DNA of 28,065 nt from Desulfobacca acetoxidans (GTDB lineage Bacteria > Desulfobacterota > Desulfobaccia > Desulfobaccales > 0-14-0-80-60-11): assembly GCA_022736495.1 (NCBI GenBank), contig DZCR01000025.1, forward strand, positions 1 through 28,065, written 5' to 3'. The notes beneath the pieces are model-generated. The model did not search any database and was not told where the DNA came from. It saw nothing but the letters and a program-made list of their open reading frames with translations. The position numbers were made by a program, and so were the translations under genes. Shown here piece by piece: positions 23,061-28,065 of this stretch; position 1 is the first letter of the stretch, and each line of letters opens with the position of its first letter.

Positions 23061-23080
23061 ATATCCGTATAACCGTTTTA
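23061..23080 (-). promoter_or_regulatory. ArsR-type operator in the ACR3 leader
   Basis: ATATCCGTATAACCGTTTTA lies 21 bases before the ACR3 start. It agrees with the lipoyl-operon operator (read on its minus strand) at about 14 of 19 positions, including ATATCCG and the second CCG. A clean -35/-10 pair around it is not visible, so it may act as a roadblock for transcription from arsR1. Confidence 0.55.
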
Positions 23081-23105
23081 TTAAGTATAAAAAGGCCAAA
23101 ATTTT

Positions 23106-23507
23106 TTACGTTTCAGGCAACTCCTGCTGCGGCCTCTTCTGCCTGGACTTCAACCTCTTGGCGCATTCGGTGTGCCGTTTGGTCTCCAGGCAACGTTCCA
23201 GGTGTCCCCGCAGCGCCTGAGCTTCCGCCTGAGGCGCCAATACTTCCTCCAGGAGCTTGAGCAGTTTCTCCCTGGGGCTGCCGGGGAGCAAGGTCAGCCG
23301 ATAATTCATCCACAGTCCGTCCCGGCGATCCGTAACCCAGCCCAGGTGAAAGAGATGGCGCAGGTGCCGGGAGGCCTTGGATTGGGTAATGCCCAGGACG
23401 TCAATGACATCGCAGACGCAGAGTTCTTCTGTCCCTGACAAGAGCCAGAGAATTTTCAAGCGGGTTTCGTCCGCCAGGGATTTGAAGAGTTGCGCCTCGG
23501 TTTTCAT
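23106..23507 (-). CDS. arsR: ArsR-family As(III)-responsive repressor, copy 1
   Basis: The 133-aa winged-helix regulator has the arsenic site ELCVCD (Cys 30 and 32) in helix 3, and the recognition helix TQSKASRHLRHL. In this family, arsenite binding releases DNA. The first 90 residues are highly similar to copy 2, while the C-terminal tail (HLERCLETKRHTEC, then Lys/Arg-rich) differs. Its own promoter at 23516-23545 contains the shared operator, so it is self-regulated. ACR3 lies downstream. Confidence 0.95.
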   Translation of the reverse strand: MKTEAQLFKSLADETRLKILWLLSGTEELCVCDVIDVLGITQSKASRHLRHLFHLGWVTDRRDGLWMNYRLTLLPGSPREKLLKLLEEVLAPQAEAQALRGHLERCLETKRHTECAKRLKSRQKRPQQELPET

Positions 23508-23515
23508 ATTAATTA

Positions 23516-23545
23516 TTTATATAACCGGATAACCGCATATGTCAA
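23516..23545 (-). promoter_or_regulatory. Promoter of arsR1 with operator in the spacer
   Basis: On the minus strand, a perfect TTGACA (complement of 23540-23545) and TATAAA (complement of 23516-23521), 18 bases apart. The 20-mer ATAACCGGATAACCGCATAT (plus strand 23521-23540) fills the spacer. Confidence 0.75.
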
Positions 23546-23583
23546 TATATAAACTAATAAAATGGCGACTGGGGTAATATTTT

Positions 23584-23952
23584 TCAGGAGCATTGACAAG
23601 CGGCGGCGTCTTTGCTCTGTCCTTTGGCTGCCAGCCACTGCTCCAACCGGTCTTTGAGCGTCTGGGCCTCCGGGCGCGAACCCAAGATGTCCGCCAGCAG
23701 CTTGAGCTGTTTGTCCTCCGGGCTGCCCGGGGCGACGCTCAGTCCGTAATTCATCCACACCCCCTCCCGGCGGTCGGTGACCCACCCCAGATGATAAAGA
23801 TAACGCAGGTGCCGGGAGGCCTTGGATTGGGTGATGCCCAGAACCCCCATAATGTCGCAGACGCAGAGCTCTTCCCGACCCATCAGCAGCCAGAGGATCC
23901 GTAGCCGGGTTTCATCCGCCAGAGACTTAAACAGTTGGGCTTCCTTTTTCAT
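23584..23952 (-). CDS. arsR: ArsR-family As(III)-responsive repressor, copy 2
   Basis: The 122-aa paralogue of copy 1 has ELCVCD (Cys 30, 32) and TQSKASRHLRYL. Its C-terminus ends with Cys 119 and 121 (AAACQCS), an extra CxC that copy 1 lacks and that might form a second arsenic site. It is encoded 76 bases upstream of copy 1, each with its own promoter and operator. Two such repressors may differ in sensitivity or partner genes. Confidence 0.94.
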   Translation of the reverse strand: MKKEAQLFKSLADETRLRILWLLMGREELCVCDIMGVLGITQSKASRHLRYLYHLGWVTDRREGVWMNYGLSVAPGSPEDKQLKLLADILGSRPEAQTLKDRLEQWLAAKGQSKDAAACQCS

Positions 23953-23957
23953 GATTT

Positions 23958-23986
23958 TTTATAACCGGATAACCGCATATTGTCAA
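23958..23986 (-). promoter_or_regulatory. Promoter of arsR2 with operator in the spacer
   Basis: On the minus strand, a perfect TTGACA (complement of 23981-23986), 17 bases, and TATAAA (complement of 23958-23963). The spacer contains the same 20-mer ATAACCGGATAACCGCATAT (23961-23980) as the arsR1 promoter. Confidence 0.75.
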
Positions 23987-24183
23987 TAAATTTCTGTGAT
24001 GGTTTTTATTGCCAGAGATAGCCAAGAACTAAATAATCTGTATACAGTTTATGCGCTTAACTAAATATAAGCGGCGCCCTTGAGGGCTCGACTCCGTCAC
24101 CCTGTAAACCTTGTAGGGCCGAAAACATTTTCGCACCACTTAACATATTGTTATCACAATACTATTTTTTCTTGCTGTCGAAG
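23987..24183. other. AT-rich gap with small inverted repeats
   Basis: No gene is supported here. Short perfect palindromes are present: CTGTATACAG near 24040, CGCTTA-N8-TAAGCG near 24054, and CGAAAACATTTTCG at 24120-24133. A T-arm-like element (24082-24098) is too degenerate to call a tRNA. Confidence 0.35.
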
Positions 24184-24384
24184 ATGAGTTATAGAGAATA
24201 TGTTTTTGTGAACCAATTCGCTAGACCCATCCAACAGAAAGTGCTGCGCGAGGTTCGGGTGACGGTCACGAAAAAGAGTGGCTTAGGAGCAAAGCAAAAA
24301 CAGCAACTTACTGGCTACATCAGGAACTTCTTAACATTTTTAAATAGTTACCGATATGATCTGGATAGCGAAATGGGCCTTTAG
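24184..24384 (+). CDS. Doubtful small ORF with foreign codon use
   Basis: A 66-aa frame begins MSYREYVFVNQFARP and ends LDSEMGL. It has no clear ribosome site (only GAAG directly before the ATG). Its codons are AT-rich (AGA, TTA, AAA) unlike the neighbours, which would fit a recent arrival or a decayed fragment. No known family is recognised. The 132 bases after it (24385-24516) hold nothing recognisable. Confidence 0.25.
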   Translation: MSYREYVFVNQFARPIQQKVLREVRVTVTKKSGLGAKQKQQLTGYIRNFLTFLNSYRYDLDSEMGL

Positions 24385-24516
24385 TGGGGGGCCAGCACGT
24401 CGGATTATATTGAAGTTTGATGAAGAGGTTACATGGTCAAGTTTCGACCACTACCCCTTAGTCGTCATGAGCCGGGGAACCAGAGTGATGGCGCGCGGTA
24501 CGCACCCTGCGCTAAG

Positions 24517-25677
24517 TTAAACTTTTCCCCAAATCCCCGGAATCTTGGCGCCGCAGTAAGCGCACTTGCCGTCCTTCAGGTGCACCTCGCCGATCTGGTA
24601 GCCCCGGCGGGCGATGAGCAGTTTGTGACAACTGGGGCAGTAGGTATTTTCGGCCTCATGGCCCGGCAAGTTGCCGATGTAAACGTACTGCAGGCCCGCG
24701 TTTTGGGCCAGGTCCCGGGCCCGCTCCAGGGTGCTGACCGGGGTGGGATAATGGTTGAGCATCTTGTAGAGGGGGTAAAACCGGGAGAAGTGCAGGGGCG
24801 TTGCCGGCCCCAGTTCGTCTTTGATCCAGGCGCACATGCGGCTGACGGTTTCCGGCTGATCGTTAAACTGGGGGATGACCAGGTTGACGATCTCCACGTG
24901 TACCCGGTGGCGGTGCAGGGTTTTCAGGGTATTCAGCACCGGTTCCAGCTCCGCGTCCACCAGTTCCCGGTAAAACTTGCCGTCAAAGGCCTTGAGATCA
25001 ATGCAGGCCGCGTCCAACAGCGGCGCCAGCTCCTCCAGGGGCTCGGGATTGATATAGCCCGCAGAATGGCAGGTATTGAGAATGCCCGCGGACTTGGCCA
25101 GGCGGCCCACATCCCGCATATATTCATAGAAGATAATGGGTTCGACATAGGTGTGGGCAATGGAAAGACAGCGGTTGTCCCGGGCCGCGACCACCACTTT
25201 TTCCGGCGGCAGATCGAAGTTATAGGTTTTTTCCGGCCGGGTCTGGGAAATTTCCCAATTCTGGCAGAACTTGCAGTGCAGGTTGCAACCCGCAGTGGCG
25301 ATGGAAAAAGACTGGCTTCCGGGGAGGACATGGAAGAAAGGCTTTTTTTCCACGGGGTCCAGGTGGACGGCGCAGGGGTTGCCGTACGCCAGGCTGTAGT
25401 AGGCGCCTGCCCGGTTCTCCCGGACGCCGCATTCCCCCCGGTCGCCGGGCAGGACTTCGCAGTTCCGGGGACAAAGCTGGCACTGCACCACACCCTTGTC
25501 CAGTTGACGGTAAAAGGCGGCGGGATGCGGCCGCATGAAGCCGTACGCCATCGTCTGAGCGCTGGCGGGGGCCGGCCAGGCGGGCAGAGACAGGAGCGCC
25601 AAGGCCCCGGCGCCGGTTTGGATAAAGTTCCGGCGACTGCACCTATAGTCACATAAACTTTGCAACCCGGGCTTCAT
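24517..25677 (-). CDS. amrS: AmmeMemoRadiSam-system radical SAM enzyme with Tat signal
   Basis: The 386-aa protein has the AmrS layout: N-terminal Cys group CQLCPRNCEV...GECG (66-83), the radical SAM motif C131-x3-C135-x2-C138 (CNLHCKFCQNW), mid-chain DLKAFDGKFYREL, SRFYPLYKM, and a C-terminal zinc-ribbon-like CPSC...CAYCG. Uniquely, the first 42 residues form a twin-arginine signal: SRRNFI (14-19), hydrophobic GAGALALLSLP and an ASA cleavage site. That would move an oxygen-sensitive SAM enzyme to the periplasm, or anchor it. Partner genes (AmmeA, MemO) are not in the window. Its reaction is unknown. The start is ATG 25677. Confidence 0.88.
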   Translation of the reverse strand: MKPGLQSLCDYRCSRRNFIQTGAGALALLSLPAWPAPASAQTMAYGFMRPHPAAFYRQLDKGVVQCQLCPRNCEVLPGDRGECGVRENRAGAYYSLAYGNPCAVHLDPVEKKPFFHVLPGSQSFSIATAGCNLHCKFCQNWEISQTRPEKTYNFDLPPEKVVVAARDNRCLSIAHTYVEPIIFYEYMRDVGRLAKSAGILNTCHSAGYINPEPLEELAPLLDAACIDLKAFDGKFYRELVDAELEPVLNTLKTLHRHRVHVEIVNLVIPQFNDQPETVSRMCAWIKDELGPATPLHFSRFYPLYKMLNHYPTPVSTLERARDLAQNAGLQYVYIGNLPGHEAENTYCPSCHKLLIARRGYQIGEVHLKDGKCAYCGAKIPGIWGKV

Positions 25678-25811
25678 CTGGCCTTGCCTTTTATGACCAG
25701 GGTGACCTGACCGACGGGCGCGGCTACGGCTGCCTTGACGGCTGGGGAGCAGGGGAACGGGAAATCAAAATCACCGTGCCATAGTTCTGGGCGCTGCAGT
25801 GCGTAGTTAAA
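25674..25811 (-). other. Coding-like 45-codon frame between ihfA and amrS
   Basis: In frame with and directly after the ihfA stop, 45 codons stay open up to a TGA that overlaps the amrS ATG (ATGA). The translation (…DFDFPFPCSPAV, then APVGQVTLVIKGKAR) looks like a protein C-terminus, but there is no start codon. It could be the tail of a lost gene that was once coupled to amrS, or chance. Confidence 0.3.
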
Positions 25812-26096
25812 TCAGGACCCGTTGATGCGATTGCGCAACACGCCGGAGGTCTTAAACACCACAACCTTGCGGGCGCGGAGGATGAGATTTTCCTTGGTTT
25901 GAGGATTGCGGCCCCGGCGGGCATTCTTTTGCCGCACCGTAAATTTCCCAAAGCCGCTGATGAGGAGATCTTCTCCCACAGCCAGAGACTCCTTCATAAT
26001 ATCCAGGACCCGTTCCACCACGGATCGTGATTCTTGCTTGCTCAAACCTACCTGCGTCTGTAAGCGGCTGATCAATTTTTCCTTGGTGAGGGCCAT
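25812..26096 (-). CDS. ihfA: IHF-alpha/HU-family DNA-bending protein
   Basis: The 94-aa nucleoid protein has the HU/IHF fold: N-terminal helices with LTKEKLISRLQ, then LLISGFGKFTVRQKNARRGRNPQT, with the DNA-wrapping arm RNPQT (about 63-67), and a C-terminal ILRARKVVVFKTSGVLR. The RNP(Q)T and GKF features favour IHF-alpha over HU. It starts at 26096 with GGAGGAG six bases upstream and has its own promoter. Such proteins bend promoter DNA; nothing ties it to the neighbours. Confidence 0.93.
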   Translation of the reverse strand: MALTKEKLISRLQTQVGLSKQESRSVVERVLDIMKESLAVGEDLLISGFGKFTVRQKNARRGRNPQTKENLILRARKVVVFKTSGVLRNRINGS

Positions 26097-26136
26097 TCCG
26101 ATCTCCTCCGGCTATCCCGGTGAAATTACTTAATTA

Positions 26137-26164
26137 ATTATGAAGGAAATCCAAAGGCTGTCAA
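26137..26164 (-). promoter_or_regulatory. Promoter of ihfA
   Basis: On the minus strand, a perfect TTGACA (complement of 26159-26164), 16 bases, and CATAAT (complement of 26137-26142), about 40 bases before the start codon. Confidence 0.65.
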
Positions 26165-26180
26165 GCATTTTTTCTCCAGC

Positions 26181-27068
26181 CTAGAGAAGGGAGTTGGCGC
26201 TCTTGGCTTTGACCGGTTTTCCCGGCGGCCGCCGAATCCCAAAATCCAGGGCCCGGAAGTGGCAGGAGTCCACACAGCGCAGACACATGATGCACTCGGG
26301 GCTGTCAAAGTCCTTGTTGGGCACGACTCCCGTGGGACAGGTGCGGACGCAGGCTCCGCATTCCACGCAATTGCCTTCCACGAACTCCAGTTGCACCAAA
26401 CTGATCCGGCTGAACAGGCTATAAAAGGCGCCCAGCGGGCAGATCACCCGGCAGAAAAACCGGCTGATGAGAATGGCGGCGACGAGGATCAAAATAAGGA
26501 AGGTTAACTTGTTCCAGAAGGCCAAGCCCACGGTGCCCCACAGGCTGGGCTTCAAGAGAAGCAGGGGCATAGCCCCCTCCAGGGTGCCGGCGGGACAGAC
26601 GATTTTGCAGAACCAGGGATGACCCAACCCGGAATTATCCACCAGGAAGATAGGCATGACCACCACCAACAACCCCAGCACCGCGTATTTCACCCAGCGT
26701 AAGGGTTTCCACAGGGAAAATTTCCGGGTGGGGATCTTGTGGATCAGGTCCTGGATGAACCCGAAGGGACAGATCCAGCCGCAGGTCAACCGGCCGACCA
26801 AGCTGCCGATGAATCCCAAGTACCCCAGCACGAGGATGCCCAGTTGGGGAAAGCCGCCGGTACTAAAGCGCAGGCTGGCCATGAAATTCTGGAAGGCCCC
26901 CACCGGACACGACAAGAGTGCGCCGGGGCAGGAGTAGCAGTTGAGACCAGGATGGCACACCGCCTTCAAGGGCCCCTGATAGATCACTGAGCCTCCGAAG
27001 GGGAACAGGAGATAGGCGTTAGTCCCGAACGCCATCAAGGTCTGGATCAACCAGCGCAGGCGGGGCAT
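26181..27068 (-). CDS. NapH/CcoG-like membrane polyferredoxin
   Basis: This 295-aa integral membrane protein has five or six spans and two CxxxCP-type motifs: CGWICPFGFIQDL (about 115) and CRVICPLGAFYSLF (about 215), as in NapH, NosR and CcoG relatives. Two ferredoxin-like clusters follow: CVECGACVRTCP (about 238-249) and CIMCLRCVDSC (about 262-272). It probably passes electrons between quinones and cytoplasmic or periplasmic partners. The start codon overlaps the stop of the preceding 40-aa peptide gene (TGATG). Confidence 0.88.
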   Translation of the reverse strand: MPRLRWLIQTLMAFGTNAYLLFPFGGSVIYQGPLKAVCHPGLNCYSCPGALLSCPVGAFQNFMASLRFSTGGFPQLGILVLGYLGFIGSLVGRLTCGWICPFGFIQDLIHKIPTRKFSLWKPLRWVKYAVLGLLVVVMPIFLVDNSGLGHPWFCKIVCPAGTLEGAMPLLLLKPSLWGTVGLAFWNKLTFLILILVAAILISRFFCRVICPLGAFYSLFSRISLVQLEFVEGNCVECGACVRTCPTGVVPNKDFDSPECIMCLRCVDSCHFRALDFGIRRPPGKPVKAKSANSLL

Positions 27069-27190
27069 CAGGCAACCCCGACCCAGCTGGTAGCGCCCAG
27101 ATTCAGCAAATAGGTGAGATCACCTGAGTTAATGCCAATGAGGAAAAAACCGGTAACGAGATTGATGAACCACAGGATTTGCTTTGGCAT
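27068..27190 (-). CDS. Forty-residue single-span membrane peptide, copy A
   Basis: This gene, too short for most callers, starts with ATG 27190 with GGGAGG six bases upstream, and reads MPKQILWFINLV, then GFFLIGINSGDLTYLLNLGAT and a short tail. One membrane span is followed by IGINSG and YLLNLG. Its TGA overlaps the ATG of the polyferredoxin (TGATG), showing translational coupling. A second copy at 27328-27435 shares LW, F.IG.N.G, and YL.NLG.T, so it is a real conserved peptide. Likely it assists the polyferredoxin, as small subunits do in quinone-linked complexes; the family is unknown to me. Confidence 0.78.
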   Translation of the reverse strand: MPKQILWFINLVTGFFLIGINSGDLTYLLNLGATSWVGVA

Positions 27191-27296
27191 GGACAACCTC
27201 CCAGAATGGACCCGGATAAATCATCGAGACGCCGCCAGGAAATAGCATAGAGGCGTTGGCACCCAACGCCGCCGGGGTCTGGATCTGTGACCAAGT
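27191..27296 (-). pseudogene. Decayed duplicate of the polyferredoxin N-terminus
   Basis: Read from about 27296 down, the frame gives IQTPAALGANASMLFPGG and then MIYPGPFWEVVHA, which aligns without gaps to residues 9-41 of the polyferredoxin (IQTLMAFGTNAYLLFPFGG, VIYQGPLKAVCHP). The DNA also matches (GGTCTGGAT, GGCGTT). There is no start codon in frame, and the sequence runs into the copy A gene at 27190. So a first polyferredoxin copy lost its body after a tandem duplication. Confidence 0.75.
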
Positions 27297-27327
27297 TTGG
27301 TCATCATCCTACCCCGATACAAGCTAG

Positions 27328-27435
27328 TCAGATAGTGCTCCCCAGATTCATCAGATAACCCACTTCTCCGGTGTTGACCCCAATAACAAATAAAATGCTG
27401 AAAATAATAATAAGCCAAAGGACTGTTTTCGACAT
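27328..27435 (-). CDS. Thirty-five-residue single-span membrane peptide, copy B
   Basis: ATG 27435 (with GGGAGG seven bases upstream) gives MSKTVLWLIIIFSILFV, then IGVNTGEVGYLMNLGSTI. It parallels copy A at nearly each conserved site (LW, F.IG[IV]N[ST]G, YL[LM]NLG[AS]T). The in-frame upstream codons to 27519 lack a ribosome site and are not used here. It is followed by the decayed polyferredoxin copy. Confidence 0.75.
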   Translation of the reverse strand: MSKTVLWLIIIFSILFVIGVNTGEVGYLMNLGSTI

Positions 27436-27595
27436 AGCCAGCCTCCCGTTGAACTCACCTGAGTAAGGCGTTGCATGATACCCGCCCTTTCTGCTAATCA
27501 GCATTATATCCATGGGCAAAGGGTCTGGGGGAAAAAAATTTCAGGGCGCTGAGAATTTCTTGACAAATTCAGTATTATTAATATATTCAAATATT
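27436..27595. promoter_or_regulatory. Divergent promoter region of peptide copy B and arsR3
   Basis: On the plus strand, TTGACA (27560-27565), 16 bases, and TATATT (27582-27587) point to arsR3. On the minus strand, TATAAT (complement of 27503-27508) is a possible -10 for copy B, without a clear -35. The single-operator layout suggests that the regulator may control both directions. Confidence 0.5.
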
Positions 27596-27612
27596 ATGGA
27601 TATTGAATATAT
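27581..27612 (+). promoter_or_regulatory. Palindromic operator across the arsR3 start codon
   Basis: ATATATTCAAATAT (27581-27594) and ATATTGAATATAT (27600-27612) form a near-perfect inverted repeat with one extra A. The ATG (27596-27598) lies in its centre and the -10 element overlaps its left arm. Confidence 0.7.
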
Positions 27613-27895
27613 AAAAGAGCGGTTGGAACGAGCGGCCCGCTGTCTCAAGGTGCTGGCGCACCCCATCCGCCTGATTATCATTCATCTTTTGGGAGAAGGG
27701 GAGTTGTCGGTGCAGGAGTTGGAAAAGGCCGTGGGCATCAGCCAATCCAGTGTGTCGCAGCATCTCAGTTTGCTAAAAGATAAGGAAATCCTGGAGTCCC
27801 GGCGGGTGGCCCAGCAGGTGTTCTACCGCGTGCGAGACCCGCGCTTGCTGCAACTCACGGCCATCACCCGAGAACTGTTTTGCAAGATAGATTAA
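27596..27895 (+). CDS. ArsR/SmtB-family regulator without the CVCD site
   Basis: The 99-aa winged-helix protein reads MDIEYIKERLERAARCLKVLAHPIRL, with recognition helix SQSSVSQHLSLLKDKEIL and YRVRDPRLL. The arsenic motif ELCVCD is absent (here ELSVQEL); the Cys are 16 and 97 only, so it may sense something other than arsenite, such as thiol or sulfide state. Start at 27596 gives a typical N-terminus; an upstream codon at 27512 would read through the promoter. No Shine-Dalgarno precedes this ATG and the predicted -10 ends nine bases before it, so the mRNA may be leaderless. Confidence 0.88.
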   Translation: MDIEYIKERLERAARCLKVLAHPIRLIIIHLLGEGELSVQELEKAVGISQSSVSQHLSLLKDKEILESRRVAQQVFYRVRDPRLLQLTAITRELFCKID

Positions 27896-27946
27896 GGGCC
27901 GGACTGTATGGGCGCCGGCGCCTTGGTCATGACGCCCCCCCCACGG

Positions 27947-27976
27947 GTCTGCTCCGGTTCCCGAGACCGGGCAGAC
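27947..27976 (+). other. Hairpin between arsR3 and the next gene
   Basis: GTCTGC (27947-27952) pairs with GCAGAC (27971-27976), and the inner CCGGT with ACCGG, a strong stem of about 11 pairs. No T run follows, so it may be an RNA stabiliser or a factor-dependent terminator. A 12-base palindrome GGCGCCGGCGCC is at 27911-27922. Confidence 0.4.
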
Positions 27977-28024
27977 GGTTAACTTAAGAATTAATTTCTG
28001 GAAAACATTAAGGAGAAAAATATC

Positions 28025-28065
28025 GTGACTGCCAGCAAGGAAAAAGAAAAAGCTGCGTTTATCTG
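28025..28065 (+). CDS. Start of a gene cut by the window end
   Basis: GTG 28025 is preceded by AAGGAG nine bases upstream and opens MTASKEKEKAAFI before the window ends. Too short to identify. It follows arsR3 in the same direction and may be its co-regulated partner. Confidence 0.5.
   Translation, partial: MTASKEKEKAAFI

Noticed and set aside
24082..24098. T-arm-like element GAGGG-CTCGACT-CCGTC
   Set aside because: One stem mismatch, no acceptor or anticodon arm around it; not a tRNA or tmRNA, at best an old attachment remnant.
24433..25656. A 407-codon plus-strand frame
   Set aside because: It is the complement of the radical SAM gene, whose motifs on the minus strand are unambiguous.
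1..28065. CRISPR arrays, insertion sequences, rRNA/tRNA genes, riboswitches
   Set aside because: No regularly spaced repeats, transposase motifs, or RNA folds that I could recognise by eye.

Overview
The window (about 28 kb, GC-rich coding DNA with AT-rich promoter gaps) looks like a chromosomal piece of an anaerobic, autotrophy-capable Desulfobacterota (sulfate- or sulfur-metabolising, Desulfobacca/Syntrophobacter-like). This is inferred from protein style and gene content: formate-THF ligase, the MetV/MetF methylene-THF reductase pair, the N-terminal stub of a nickel CO dehydrogenase, a NapH-like polyferredoxin and an AmmeMemoRadiSam-type radical SAM enzyme. No rRNA, tRNA, CRISPR array or insertion sequence was seen.

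Left part (1-6040): Wood-Ljungdahl methyl-branch genes. fhs (minus strand) is divergent from metV-metF (plus strand). Then come a Phd/VapC toxin-antitoxin pair, a lipoprotein of unknown function, and a cooS relic that keeps promoter, ribosome site and about 80 codons before it breaks off.

Centre (6030-18990): nineteen genes in a row on the minus strand, mostly overlapping or within 35 bases of each other. Read from the promoter at about 18970 downwards they are: a CxC thioredoxin-fold protein, a GcvH-like lipoyl carrier, two DGC-type Cys proteins, an OsmC protein, dihydrolipoamide dehydrogenase, lipoyl synthase, a lipoate ligase-family protein, three thioredoxin-fold proteins, arsenate reductase ArsC, a Cys-rich membrane protein, an AcsC-like Fe-S protein, a short cytochrome b-like membrane protein, and a TolC/HlyD/MacB-type tripartite exporter. 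Glycine cleavage P and T proteins and 2-oxoacid dehydrogenase subunits are absent.

Right-centre (19071-23986): arsenic resistance genes on the same strand: two CVCD-type ArsR repressors, ACR3 efflux pump, universal stress protein, periplasmic thioredoxin, CcdA, and arsenite methyltransferase ArsM. A shared 19-20 bp motif (ATAACCGGATAACCGCATAT and variants) sits between -35 and -10 of both arsR promoters and of the promoter of the lipoyl operon, and in the ACR3 leader. The main proposal is therefore that the lipoyl/DGC/OsmC/thioredoxin operon belongs to the ArsR regulon and forms a dithiol-based system for arsenic (or linked sulfur) chemistry; the sequence supports the linkage, the chemistry is inference.

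Right end (24000-28065): an AT-rich gap with one doubtful small gene, a Tat-signal AmrS-like radical SAM enzyme, an IHF-alpha/HU protein, a polyferredoxin preceded by two paralogous 35-40 aa single-span membrane peptides and a decayed copy of the polyferredoxin N-terminus (a tandem duplication), a divergent ArsR-family regulator whose palindromic operator covers its own start codon, and the first 13 codons of another gene.
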